NCBI RefSeq assembly: GCF_001514265.1
Contig: NZ_KQ948990.1
Coordinates: 258,320 to 322,319 of the forward strand
Source of the DNA: Streptomyces resistomycificus
GTDB taxonomy: Bacteria > Actinomycetota > Actinomycetes > Streptomycetales > Streptomycetaceae
Length of the DNA: 64,000 bases
Direction of reading: 5' to 3'
Shown here: positions 6,785-14,335 of the stretch, piece after piece
Numbering within the stretch: position 1 is the first letter of the stretch
Layout of the letters: each line of letters begins with the position of its first letter
Made by a program: the position numbers and the translations under genes
The notes under the pieces: generated by a model
Database searches by the model: none
What the model saw: the letters and a program-made list of their open reading frames with translations, nothing else
What the model was told of the DNA's origin: nothing

Positions 6785-8062
6785 TCAGGCCTCCTCGTCG
6801 GTGTCGGCTGCCGCAGGCTGCACCGGGACGGCGGGCGCATCGAGGACGTCACACAGGCCGCACACGACAGCGGGCGGCAGAAGGACGCCCTGCGCTACCG
6901 GGCAGACCTCGCGGTGCAGATCCCGGACGCGCTTCAGCTTGCCGGTGAGCGCGGACGCCCCAGTCCCGTACTCGTCGACCATGCGGCCGAGGCGGCGCAC
7001 CTCCTGCTGTGCCTGGCCGAGGGCTGCTTCGTGCCCGCACTCGATCGGGTCGGGGCAGCCGGGCGTCTCGGTGTCGGGCTGCTGCTGCTCCTCGTCGGCC
7101 CGCAGCACGGCTGCTGCTGCGGCTCGTGTCCCCGCGTCCCACGCGTCAGCCAGCCCGCTGTGGTGCTGGTAGCGGTCGGGGATGGGCAGCCGGACGGCGC
7201 GCGCGGCAGCCTCACGCAGGACAGCGGGCAGGTCGACGGTGGGCGTGGGGGCGGGCTGCGCCTCGTCGGCCATACGGCGCAGCAGGGTGGCGACAGCGTC
7301 GCGGTCGCGGGTGTCCCACCAGAAGCCGCCGTCCTCGTCGAGCTGCGGCCGGTAAGGGATCGGCCCGGGGTGCGCAGCAACGGCCTCGGCGGCCCACATC
7401 AGGACGGCGGCCTGGTCTGTGGTCGGCGGCAGAACGGGCATGATCGCGTCGGCGAGGTCGCCACGGCGCATGTCGGGCCGGTAGTCGGCCTGTTCAAGCG
7501 CTACGGCGATGCGGTCGCGGAGTGTGGCCCGGTCGGCGCGCTCGGCGAGCAGCTGCCGTCCGCAGCGTGCGCCCTTCAGCCACTCCCGGACATCAGCCGT
7601 GGTGATCTGGCGGGCTTCACGGTCGGCGATGTCGCAGCACTCTCCAACGAACGCGAGCGCGTCCTGAGCGCGGTACAGGTCGGTGCTCAGTTCGTCGGCC
7701 AGGTCGCGGGCTTCCTCGGCGGTCAGTTCCTGCGCGGCCCGGTCGGCGGCGGGCGGCAGCACGGCCAGCACCGCGTCGGCGTGCTCGCCGTACTCGTCCG
7801 GTTCGATGCCGTCGTCGTCGAACTCGAAGCCGCTGGCCTCACAGATGGCGCGGCGGATGCGGTCGCGGAGTGTGGCCCGGTCGGCGGGCGGCGGCGGCAC
7901 CGGCGCGGTGGCGAGCAGTTCGGCAGCGGCCCGGCACACCCGCTCGTGCTGCACCGGGAACGTCGGCTGCCCCGGCCCGGGGATGGCGACCGCGTCCCAG
8001 AGGGCGTCGGCCTGCTGGACGGTGAGGCCGTGCGTCGGGTCAGGCTGCGTCGGGTTGGTCAT
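6785..8062 (-). CDS. Large repeat-containing protein of actinophage/plasmid type
   Basis: The 425-residue acidic protein contains at least two copies of a module of the form ADRATLRDRI, then an Ala-rich stretch, then AVLPP and an Asp; a related part reads RDAVATLLRRMADEAQPAP. Several cysteines near the C-terminus (CPVAQGVLLPPAVVCGLCDV) could bind metal. Proteins with such ADRA/RRMADEAQ modules are frequent in Streptomyces phages and plasmids, without known function. The ATG at 8062 follows GGGACC; a longer upstream frame crosses a hairpin and was rejected. Confidence 0.7.
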   Translation of the reverse strand: MTNPTQPDPTHGLTVQQADALWDAVAIPGPGQPTFPVQHERVCRAAAELLATAPVPPPPADRATLRDRIRRAICEASGFEFDDDGIEPDEYGEHADAVLAVLPPAADRAAQELTAEEARDLADELSTDLYRAQDALAFVGECCDIADREARQITTADVREWLKGARCGRQLLAERADRATLRDRIAVALEQADYRPDMRRGDLADAIMPVLPPTTDQAAVLMWAAEAVAAHPGPIPYRPQLDEDGGFWWDTRDRDAVATLLRRMADEAQPAPTPTVDLPAVLREAAARAVRLPIPDRYQHHSGLADAWDAGTRAAAAAVLRADEEQQQPDTETPGCPDPIECGHEAALGQAQQEVRRLGRMVDEYGTGASALTGKLKRVRDLHREVCPVAQGVLLPPAVVCGLCDVLDAPAVPVQPAAADTDEEA

Positions 8063-8094
8063 GGTGGTCCCTTCGGAGAGAATCGGAGACGCCG

Positions 8095-8121
8095 GCCGGG
8101 CGCGATACGAGCGCGCCCGGC
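8095..8121 (-). terminator. Intergenic hairpin inside the minus-strand chain
   Basis: A perfect 10-bp GC stem (8095-8104 with 8112-8121) with a 7-base loop lies between the gene at 8139-8426 and the start of the repeat protein at 8062. It could partly terminate or punctuate the transcript. Confidence 0.5.
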
Positions 8122-8138
8122 TGGTCCTGTACGGGTGG

Positions 8139-8426
8139 TCACGCGGCAGCCGATGCCGTCGGCGAAGAGGCAGGGTGGTCGCACTGCGGGGACCGGCCGG
8201 AGCGGCATATCGCGGCCACCTGCTCCATGGCCTGGAGGTTCTTGCGGCCCCAGTCCCGGGCGCGTTCCTCGTGGCTGGTCCGGGAGTCCATGAGGTGACA
8301 TCCACCGGGCCACTCCGTCGGGTTCCAGGGGTTGTAGTCGTTGCGGCGCCATTCGACGAAGTGGGCGCGATGGGTGGGGCACAGATCGCCGGGTATCGGT
8401 GTGGCGGCTGCCTCGGACGCAGTCAT
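8139..8426 (-). CDS. Hypothetical Cys/His/Trp-rich protein, 95 aa
   Basis: The chosen ATG (8426), preceded by AGAGGA, gives MTASEAAATPIPGDLCPTHR onward. Four cysteines and several histidines (LCPTHRAHF, GGCHLMDSRTSHEERARDWG, SPQCDHP) suggest metal binding. The central NPWNPTEWPGG segment is distinctive. No family was recognised; it lies after the methyltransferase gene. Confidence 0.6.
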   Translation of the reverse strand: MTASEAAATPIPGDLCPTHRAHFVEWRRNDYNPWNPTEWPGGCHLMDSRTSHEERARDWGRKNLQAMEQVAAICRSGRSPQCDHPASSPTASAAA

Positions 8427-8485
8427 GTCGTGTCCTCTCGGTCGGGGCGGGTGCCGTGGTTGGTCTTTCGTTCCGGGCTGGCAGG

Positions 8486-9268
8486 TCACGCTGCGGCGAT
8501 CTGTGCGGCAATTCGCTCGGCAGCCTGCACACGTTGCGCAGCCAGCTCTGCGGCGGCCCGGTCGATCTCGACGAGAAAGCAGCGGCGACTAGCCAGCACA
8601 GCGGCCACGCCCGTCGTCCCGGATCCGGCGCACGGGTCGACCACAAGGTCGCCGCGCAGGGTGCTGGACTCGATCAGGTCGGCGAGCAGCGGTACCGGCT
8701 TCTCATTCGGGTGCCGCGTGTTGCCGTTGGGACGCTGATAGCGCAGGACCGATCCCTTGCGAAGGCGGGCCGCCAGACCTCCGCGTCCGGAAGACCGGTC
8801 GGAAGGCCGCTTGCGGTGCACCCCGAAGGCGATGGGTTCGTGGCTCGCCGACCACGCCGTGGTGAGGTCTCCTTGAGGCAGCAGGATCTTGTCCCAGACG
8901 AGATCGGCTACCGCTCCCAGCCTGAGCGGCTCGGCCGCATCCTCAGAGCGGTAGCCGAACACGTACACGTGGCGGGAGTTGGCGAGGCCGCGATCGTGGC
9001 TGCCGCCCGGAGCGGCCCACTCGCCGAGGATCGCCAGCCAGTCCTGTGTGCCGTCGTCGCCAGCAATGGCGGGGCGGCTGGCCCAGTTGCTGCGGTAGTC
9101 GATGCCGTAGGGCGGGTCGGTGCACAGCAGTCCGTACCCGTCTGGGACGGCGGCGAGGATCTGCGGATCACGGCAGTCGCCCCAGATGATCGTGGCGCGC
9201 TCCGACTGGTGGAGGATCTGGCCGCCGGCGGGCGGGGTGAGGTCGAGGGCAAGCGTTTCGGCGGTCAT
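8486..9268 (-). CDS. Orphan DNA methyltransferase, beta class
   Basis: The 260-residue protein transfers methyl groups from S-adenosylmethionine to DNA. The catalytic motif DPPY is at 51-54 and the cofactor motif DPCAGSGTTG at 211-220, preceded by HPNEKP (186-191). Catalytic before cofactor motif marks the beta class, and DPPY favours N6-adenine over N4-cytosine. Strong AAGGAG precedes the ATG. No restriction enzyme gene is adjacent, so it is probably an element-encoded orphan enzyme that protects incoming DNA or marks element DNA. The middle (about 150-175) carries the likely target-recognition segment. Confidence 0.9.
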   Translation of the reverse strand: MTAETLALDLTPPAGGQILHQSERATIIWGDCRDPQILAAVPDGYGLLCTDPPYGIDYRSNWASRPAIAGDDGTQDWLAILGEWAAPGGSHDRGLANSRHVYVFGYRSEDAAEPLRLGAVADLVWDKILLPQGDLTTAWSASHEPIAFGVHRKRPSDRSSGRGGLAARLRKGSVLRYQRPNGNTRHPNEKPVPLLADLIESSTLRGDLVVDPCAGSGTTGVAAVLASRRCFLVEIDRAAAELAAQRVQAAERIAAQIAAA

Positions 9269-9298
9269 GGGTGTGTCTCCTTCGGGTGTGGGGGCGGG

Positions 9299-9631
9299 TC
9301 AGGTCACGGGGCGCAGAACACGGACGGCCGTGAGGGCGAAGTCCGGCAGCGGCGTCCCGTAGCGGGCGTTGTGCGAGGCGACCGTGTCCAGCCAGTCCGC
9401 GAAGGCGATGGCCAGCTCCGGCGTGAACAGCCCGGCCAGCTGCGAGCAGACGCCGCCCATGCCGTTCTCGAATCCGTCCCGCCAGGCGGTGGCCCGGTCG
9501 TAGCAGGACCAGAAGTCGTCGTGGTCGAGGTCGGCGAGAGCGGCCTCGGCGATGGTGCGGATGTGGGCGGCGGTCTGGTGGACGGTGAGCGCGGGGCTCG
9601 GCGGCGGCAGCAGCGGCGTGGTGGTGGTCAT
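9299..9631 (-). CDS. Hypothetical protein, 110 aa
   Basis: The sequence begins MTTTTPLLPPPSPALTVHQT and continues as mostly helical protein with HDDFWSCYDRATAWRDGFEN and a Trp/Asp-rich C-terminal half. The ATG overlaps the stop of the upstream gene (ATGA). No family was recognised. It directly precedes the methyltransferase gene on the transcript. Confidence 0.65.
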   Translation of the reverse strand: MTTTTPLLPPPSPALTVHQTAAHIRTIAEAALADLDHDDFWSCYDRATAWRDGFENGMGGVCSQLAGLFTPELAIAFADWLDTVASHNARYGTPLPDFALTAVRVLRPVT

Positions 9632-10083
9632 CGGCCGGCCCCAGCAGACACAGCAGCAGCGGCGGCGGCGGTGTCCTCGCGCTGCCACTGCTCCTCGTGC
9701 TCGCGAAGGCGGCACTGGACGTCGAAGGCGCCTTCGTAGTCGCGGTCCTCGCGGGCTTGCGTGACCAACTCGGCGAACGACTGGCGGATCTCGTTGCGCT
9801 TGGCCTCCACGGCCGGGCGCTCCAGCTCGGCAACGCGGGCGCGGAGGCGGCGGACTTCGGCGAGCAGCGTCCGCACGTCCTCGCGGGCGTGGGCGATGAA
9901 CTCGCCGTTGCGGGTCTCGCTCGTCGGGTTCCAGTAGCTGGCCAGCTGGTGGCCGTCGGGGCCGAGGACGTCGGAGTAGTTCTCTGACAGCGTCCAAGGG
10001 CCGGGGGTGGCGGCTTTCGCGCGGGTGTCGATGTCGTCGAGCTGCTGGGCGGTGAGCGGGGTGGGCTGGGTGTGCTGGTTCAT
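9628..10083 (-). CDS. Ead/Ea22-like phage protein (tentative), 151 aa
   Basis: The N-terminal part (LDDIDTRAKAATPGPWTLSE, later FIAHAREDVRTLLAEVRRLR) matches the common phage pattern ARAxAATPGPW, then FIAxARxDVPxLL. It is followed by a Leu/Arg coiled coil and a helical C-terminus. Such proteins occur in many phages and plasmids with no known biochemical role. AGGA precedes the ATG and the stop overlaps the next start (ATGA). Confidence 0.7.
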   Translation of the reverse strand: MNQHTQPTPLTAQQLDDIDTRAKAATPGPWTLSENYSDVLGPDGHQLASYWNPTSETRNGEFIAHAREDVRTLLAEVRRLRARVAELERPAVEAKRNEIRQSFAELVTQAREDRDYEGAFDVQCRLREHEEQWQREDTAAAAAAVSAGAGR

Positions 10084-10168
10084 GTGGGGTGTCCTGTCGT
10101 GTGTGGTGGCGGTAACCGGGTCGCGCGGTGGGCCGGCCGGTCAGGGCGGGCGCGGGACTACGGGCGGA

Positions 10169-10381
10169 TCAGGCGGCCTCGCCTTCGATGACGCGCAGCT
10201 TCGGCTTGCCCGTACCGCGGCCTTCGAGCCGGTCCAGCTCGGCTTCGAGGGTGGCGAGGTGCGCGGCCTGCTCCTCAGGCGTCCACCGTGAGACCGGCTC
10301 GGAACGGCGGCGGGCGGGCTGGGCGTGGCCGAACGTGCCAGTCGGCAGGGCCTCGGCCATGAGGCGCTCGTAGGGCGTCAT
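10169..10381 (-). CDS. Small hypothetical protein, 70 aa
   Basis: The product starts MTPYERLMAEALPTGTFGHA and contains RWTPEEQAAHLATLEAELDR, a short coiled coil. The MTPYERLMAEALPTGTFG-type opening, including residues such as PYERL and TGTFG, recurs in Streptomyces plasmid and phage small proteins from memory. It is coupled to the upstream gene by ATGA. Confidence 0.65.
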   Translation of the reverse strand: MTPYERLMAEALPTGTFGHAQPARRRSEPVSRWTPEEQAAHLATLEAELDRLEGRGTGKPKLRVIEGEAA

Positions 10382-10674
10382 GCCGCTTCCCCAATCTCGG
10401 CACGGAGCCAGGTCTCGTGGGCAGCGGCGTCGTAGGGTCCGGCGGCGAGCCACTCAGCGGTCGCCTTGGCGGCGGCCTCCTTGCGCCAGCCGCGCTTGTT
10501 GGAACGCAGGGACAGCTCGCCGTCCTGCCAGCTGTCGCCGCAGTGACAACAGGTGACCGTGGGCCCGTACCAGGCTTCGTCCTGGACGAGCATGCGGCGC
10601 CGGGTCTTGCAGGTGACGCAGCGGAGGATGCGGCGAATCGGGTACCGCCGGGCGCGGCAGACGATGACGTTCAT
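10378..10674 (-). CDS. Zinc-ribbon-like protein, 98 aa
   Basis: The product begins MNVIVCRARRYPIRRILRCV and has a CVTC pair and a CCHCG pair about 24 residues apart, forming a likely zinc ribbon. A basic stretch (SNKRGWRKEAAAKATAEWLA) and acidic tail follow. It is the first of three adjacent small Cys-rich proteins in this region. Nucleic-acid binding is an inference from the ribbon. Confidence 0.65.
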   Translation of the reverse strand: MNVIVCRARRYPIRRILRCVTCKTRRRMLVQDEAWYGPTVTCCHCGDSWQDGELSLRSNKRGWRKEAAAKATAEWLAAGPYDAAAHETWLRAEIGEAA

Positions 10675-10976
10675 GCGGCGGTGGCCTCGGCTTCCTGGTA
10701 GCGGCGGGCGTGGACGGTGGTGCGGGCGCGGCCGTCTTCGTGGCAGGGCACCTCGGGCGTGACCTGGCATTCGGGGCAGCAGGCCGTGGCCTCGGCCCAG
10801 GCGGACACCCGCTGCGGGTGGGGCTGCGGAAGCTGCCGGCCGGAGGCTCGCAGGACGCAGGGCCGGTGTGCGTGGGCGCCGCAGTGCGGGCACGGGACGG
10901 CGCGGGCCGGGTGCTGGGCGGCTCGGACGAAGTGGCGGAGGCTGTCGGGCATCGGGGCGCCGGAGTGCAGGGTCAT
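10671..10976 (-). CDS. Tandem zinc-finger protein, 101 aa
   Basis: Two copies of an actinophage zinc-finger motif are visible: CPHCGAHAHRPC, then a His and HPQR; and CPECQVTPEVPC, then HARR. The pattern is C-x2-C-x8-C-x(n)-H-x2-R. AAGGAG precedes the ATG, and ATGA overlaps tie it to both neighbours. Related single modules occur in many Streptomyces phages, where function is unknown. Confidence 0.7.
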   Translation of the reverse strand: MTLHSGAPMPDSLRHFVRAAQHPARAVPCPHCGAHAHRPCVLRASGRQLPQPHPQRVSAWAEATACCPECQVTPEVPCHEDGRARTTVHARRYQEAEATAA

Positions 10977-11296
10977 CGGGTCTCCTTGGGCGGGCAGTTG
11001 CCGCAGTCACAGGGCTGATCAGGGAAGTGCTCGGTGTTGCGGTAGTGGCGGACAGCCGCATCCCAGGCGGCTTTCGGCAGGGACCACTCCGGTGGCGGGC
11101 CGGGCGGGGAGCTGCCGGTCGGCCAGGCGCCGGGCCGGTGGCCGGGCGGCTTCGGGGCTGCAGGTTTCGGCGGCTGGGCGCGGCGGGCTTTGCCGGCGGC
11201 GATCTGCTGCCGCATGAACGCCTTCAGGTCCGCTCCCCCGCCCTCCGCACGCATCGCCTTGATGTCTTCGACCTCCGGCTCCCAGTCAGCGGTCAC
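10973..11296 (-). CDS. Hypothetical protein with C-terminal cysteine pair, 107 aa
   Basis: The protein starts with GTG (VTADWEPEVEDIKAMRAEGG), has a proline-rich linker in the middle and ends with PCDCGNCPPKETR, a short Cys cluster that could bind metal. The start overlaps the upstream stop as GTGA. No family was recognised. Confidence 0.6.
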   Translation of the reverse strand: MTADWEPEVEDIKAMRAEGGGADLKAFMRQQIAAGKARRAQPPKPAAPKPPGHRPGAWPTGSSPPGPPPEWSLPKAAWDAAVRHYRNTEHFPDQPCDCGNCPPKETR

Positions 11297-12051
11297 GACA
11301 CGGCCTCCTCGTCGACGATCACGGCGTCGGGGATGTCGTCGGCTTCGCGGGCGAGGTGCGCGGCGGACATCTGCCGGATCCGCTGCTCCTCGGCGGCCCG
11401 CTCCGCCTCGGCGGCCTCAGGGATGCCGTTGGCGGCGCGGAGGCGGGCGCTGTGCGGCTTCAGACGCGGCTTCCCCAACGGCTGACGGTCCGTGCCGCCG
11501 GGCGCCTTGCACGGCTTGCCTATCGCCGCCCGGCACTTCTCCACCGGGCACACGACGCCCAGCGGGCCAGAACGGCGCACCGAGTCGATCAGCTCGGCCT
11601 CGACGGTGTCCTCATCGTCGACGGTCCGGTTGCCTTCCCAGCCGCGGGCTTCCAGCTCGCCCATCAGCTCGCGGGACGGGGCGCCCTCCAGTGCCAGCCG
11701 GCCGGTGGGGGCGGGGATGCGCCCGGAGGCGATCGCCTGAGTCTGGCCGCGGAGGCGGGCCAGGTACTCCGGCACGGTCTCGTCAGCGATGGGCTCGTAC
11801 TGGAAGTTCTCCAGACGGGCACTGCGGATCTTCGTGCGGAGGGTCCGGATGTGGTGCGGCAGGATCCACAGCCGCTCGTTCGGATTCTGCGGCGGAGTCC
11901 GGTAGTAGAGCGCCACCGCGGCCTTCGCGTCCGCGTCCAGCGGCACGTCCTCGAGGGCGGCGGCCCAAGCCACAGCAGCAGCAGCAGACGGGTTGCGGTT
12001 GTCGAAGGCGGCGGCATGGCCGAGGAGTTCGGCCGCCTCGGTCGGATTCAT
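11293..12051 (-). CDS. Replication-associated protein with phage zinc finger (tentative), 252 aa
   Basis: The protein opens MNPTEAAELLGHAAAFDNRN. A conserved middle (DADAKAAVALYYRTPPQNPN, then LWILPHHIRTLRTKIRSARL) matches actinophage proteins encoded beside replication genes. A zinc finger (CPVEKCRAAIGKPC, then HSARLRAA) follows near residue 165-200, and the C-terminus is acidic. AAGGAG precedes the ATG, which overlaps the stop of the initiator-like gene. A helicase-loader or initiator-partner role is plausible from position only. Confidence 0.65.
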   Translation of the reverse strand: MNPTEAAELLGHAAAFDNRNPSAAAAVAWAAALEDVPLDADAKAAVALYYRTPPQNPNERLWILPHHIRTLRTKIRSARLENFQYEPIADETVPEYLARLRGQTQAIASGRIPAPTGRLALEGAPSRELMGELEARGWEGNRTVDDEDTVEAELIDSVRRSGPLGVVCPVEKCRAAIGKPCKAPGGTDRQPLGKPRLKPHSARLRAANGIPEAAEAERAAEEQRIRQMSAAHLAREADDIPDAVIVDEEAVS

Positions 12052-12899
12052 GCGGAGTCTCCTTGCTCAGCGAGTTGGGCGGCGATGTCGGCCCAGCCAG
12101 CGACCTTCGCGTCGGTGCCGGTGAGGGTCTGGCCAGAGGGCAGGGCGATGACGTTGGAGGCGCTGTGCGCCTGCCGCATCTCAGAGAAGGCGAACTGGAG
12201 GGTGCCGGGGCTGACGGGCTTCGACAGGGAGCCGAGGCGCTCGAGGGCTTGCCAGAGCTCTCCCGAGTCGGTGCCGTTGGCGAGGGCGTCGGCGATGACC
12301 TTGCGTACCTGGCGCTGGCTGTAGGCGTTGCCAGCGCGATAGCGATCGAGGAAGGCGTCGGTCATCCGGTCTTCGATGGCCCTCTCGCCCGTCTGCGAGA
12401 CGGCGGGGCTGTCGGACGACTGCCGGGGGGTAGGGGGGTTTCCCTTCCCTTCCCTGTTCCCTTCCCTTCCTTTCCTTTCCTGTGATGAGTCCTCACTGAG
12501 GTGTGCGTGAGTATTCAGTGAGTCGCTGTCGTGCCTGGTCACAGGGTCAGGAGGGGTCGGATCGCCCTCTTCGGGGGCCGGAAGCTTGCTTGGTGTCGGA
12601 CGGTTGATCCTTTGGTGCTCAATCCAGCCCGTGACGGCGATGTACCGCTTTCGATTGAGCGTGTAGCGAGTAATCAGTGAGGACTCAGTGAGTGCCTTCA
12701 GGTCGATCTCGATGTCGGCCGCGGTGCGGTCGTCGAGCGGCCAGATCGCCGCCTTGATCAGGCGAGCGTCGTCCACGCATCGGCCGGCGTCGTCAGCGTG
12801 CGTCCACAGGCCAATGAAGGTGAGCCGCTGCTCGGGCGTGAGGTCGGCGATCGTGAGCGAGGTGAAGAACTCGGGCTTGATCGTGCGGATGCGGGCCAT
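12048..12899 (-). CDS. Phage-type replication initiator-like protein, 283 aa
   Basis: The N-terminal 110 residues (MARIRTIKPEFFTSLTIADL, then RLTFIGLWTHADDAGRCVDD) are the winged-helix region typical of actinophage and Gram-positive phage replication organisers. A low-complexity hydrophilic linker (about 115-165, including KGREGNREGKG) joins a C-terminal helical domain (YSQRQVRKVIADALANGTDS onward) resembling a DnaD-like or loader-binding part. By analogy with lambda O, the gene contains repeated TCAGTGAG sites and a pyrimidine tract that may be the replication origin. Its ATG shares a base with the HNH gene stop. Confidence 0.7.
   Translation of the reverse strand: MARIRTIKPEFFTSLTIADLTPEQRLTFIGLWTHADDAGRCVDDARLIKAAIWPLDDRTAADIEIDLKALTESSLITRYTLNRKRYIAVTGWIEHQRINRPTPSKLPAPEEGDPTPPDPVTRHDSDSLNTHAHLSEDSSQERKGREGNREGKGNPPTPRQSSDSPAVSQTGERAIEDRMTDAFLDRYRAGNAYSQRQVRKVIADALANGTDSGELWQALERLGSLSKPVSPGTLQFAFSEMRQAHSASNVIALPSGQTLTGTDAKVAGWADIAAQLAEQGDSA
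12439..12481. repeat. Polypyrimidine tract within the initiator-like gene
   Basis: On the plus strand 42 of 43 bases are pyrimidine, in CCCTT and CCTTT units, broken only by G at 12456; a G-rich run lies just left. On the coding strand it encodes the linker rich in Arg, Glu, Gly and Lys. Such tracts favour unpairing or triplex formation, which fits an origin, but may simply reflect linker codons. Confidence 0.7.
12492..12692. repeat. Iteron-like TCAGTGAG repeats, candidate replication origin
   Basis: The octamer TCAGTGAG occurs on the plus strand at 12515-12522, 12674-12681 and 12685-12692, and inverted (CTCACTGA) at 12492-12499. All four are inside the initiator-like gene, the last two spaced 11 bases apart. 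The sites are less GC-rich than their surroundings. Clustering in 200 bases suggests binding sites, possibly for the protein encoded by the same gene. Confidence 0.5.
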
Positions 12900-14167
12900 C
12901 AGTTCTCGCCGCCCACAGGGCGCGCCGCGATCTCAAACACAGAGAGGTGCCGGGTGAGGCAGGTACTCAGGTCTGGGTCTTGATACGCGCCAGCGCCTGT
13001 TGCTGCCGGGTAGAGGTCGGCGATCCAGATGTCGCCGTCGCCCACTCGCCACAAGTTCTCGAGGAATGTGGATCGCTCGGAGTGGGTTGGCCAGCGCCCG
13101 GATGAAGCTTCGAAGGCCCCGGCCCACGTCTCGATAACCCTCGCGACGTATTCCGTTACGCCGACCTTGCCCATCTCCTCTTCACTGAGCCCGAAGTGGA
13201 GGAGCCCCGTTCGCCGGGATCCCGCGTAGGCGGCGGCTCGGGCGACACGGCCGATGTAGATGTCGGCGTCGAGAAGGGTGTTGATCTGGGCCTGAATGCC
13301 TTGGGTGAGCTTGTCGTCGGGATACTCCCCTGCCGCACTGAGCCAGGCAGAGGTCCACTGCTGAAGAGCGTCCTCTCGGTCCGCCGCCTTGAGCGCCTCG
13401 GTCGCGTCGGCCTCGCCGAACCAGGCTGCATGTTGAGCGGCGTAAAGGACGCGGTGAGCATCCTCCCGTTTCCGCAACTGCTGGACGCTGGCCCGGAACT
13501 TGTCCAGAGCTTCGTTATCGATCTCGCCGAACTGTTCGTTTGTCCAGACGTCTACCGCTGCCTCGATCAGGGAATCTGCCGTCGGTTCTGCTGCGGGAGC
13601 GCCCCCGACGATCCTTCGCGCCTCCGCCTGCAGGGCAGTCACCTTGTTCCAGGCGATGCCGCAGACGTAGCGGAAAGTCCTGTCGGGCTTGACCTTCTGG
13701 TTGGCCATGGCGGCGTCGACGATGTCGGCCCACATCCAGGTGGGGATGCCGGCGACGCGGAAGCGTTCGATGCTCTGCTTCCAGCCGTCGTCCAGCGGGA
13801 CCTTCTCGGTCTCGTCCTTGCCGACGTGCCACCGGTTCCATTCGGCGAGGAATGCGTCGCGGTACTCGTCCTTCGGCTTCTCCAGTTCCTGAAGGTTGAC
13901 CGCGGCCTGCTTCATGGCGGCGGCCCAGCGGAGGGCGTCGTCGCTGACGCCGGCGACGACTGCGGAGTCGACGGTGGCGCTGCTCTTGCCGCTATTGCAG
14001 GGCTCGCAGCTGGTGGCGAGGTTCGTCGGTTCGTCGGTGCCGCCGAGCGCGACGGGGGTGACGTGATCGACGCGCAGCGGTACGTCCGGGGCGGACGCGC
14101 CGCAGTAGCGGCAGGTGTGGTTGTCCCTGCGGAGGATCTCGTAACGGAGGCGCTTGGAGACAGGCAT
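12899..14167 (-). CDS. HNH endonuclease domain protein, 422 aa
   Basis: The N-terminus carries a canonical zinc-HNH nuclease: CRYC (19-22), VDHVTPVALGGTDEPTNL (33-50) and CEPCNSGKS (54-62). The remaining 360 residues form a long helical region of unknown function (WNKVTALQAEARRIVGG, then WADIVDAAMANQKVK). The ATG at 14167 follows AAAGGA; a longer upstream frame would cross the operator region and was rejected. It is the first gene of the unit leading into the initiator-like gene and could nick DNA during replication or recombination. Confidence 0.8.
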   Translation of the reverse strand: MPVSKRLRYEILRRDNHTCRYCGASAPDVPLRVDHVTPVALGGTDEPTNLATSCEPCNSGKSSATVDSAVVAGVSDDALRWAAAMKQAAVNLQELEKPKDEYRDAFLAEWNRWHVGKDETEKVPLDDGWKQSIERFRVAGIPTWMWADIVDAAMANQKVKPDRTFRYVCGIAWNKVTALQAEARRIVGGAPAAEPTADSLIEAAVDVWTNEQFGEIDNEALDKFRASVQQLRKREDAHRVLYAAQHAAWFGEADATEALKAADREDALQQWTSAWLSAAGEYPDDKLTQGIQAQINTLLDADIYIGRVARAAAYAGSRRTGLLHFGLSEEEMGKVGVTEYVARVIETWAGAFEASSGRWPTHSERSTFLENLWRVGDGDIWIADLYPAATGAGAYQDPDLSTCLTRHLSVFEIAARPVGGEN

Positions 14168-14247
14168 GAATTGGTGTCCTTTGATCGTTCTGTACAGCGG
14201 TGTCTGCGAGCGCGAAGAGCCGCACGGGGACTGAGAATTAACGCTCC

Positions 14248-14320
14248 CGTGTACGTACACGACCCTACCGGTCGTGTACGTACACGGCAACGTTCTATCT
14301 GGCGCGCGTGTACATACACG
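14248..14320. promoter_or_regulatory. Three CGTGTACRTACACG palindromes in a divergent promoter
   Basis: The 14-bp palindrome CGTGTACGTACACG occurs at 14248-14261 and 14273-14286, and CGTGTACATACACG at 14307-14320. Centres are 25 and 34 bases apart. They lie between the HNH gene (minus, start 14167) and the ribbon-helix-helix gene (plus, start 14336), so they are the natural operators of that small DNA-binding protein. Confidence 0.75.
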
Positions 14321-14335
14321 CGCTACGCTCACGGC

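Noticed and set aside
6734..8293. A 519-residue plus-strand frame in the element
   Set aside because: It is antisense to the repeat protein, whose frame has ribosome sites and coupled neighbours; the plus frame has neither.
12492..12692. CRISPR array
   Set aside because: The repeats are 8 bases, unevenly spaced and within a coding frame; no spacer-repeat order exists here or elsewhere in the window.
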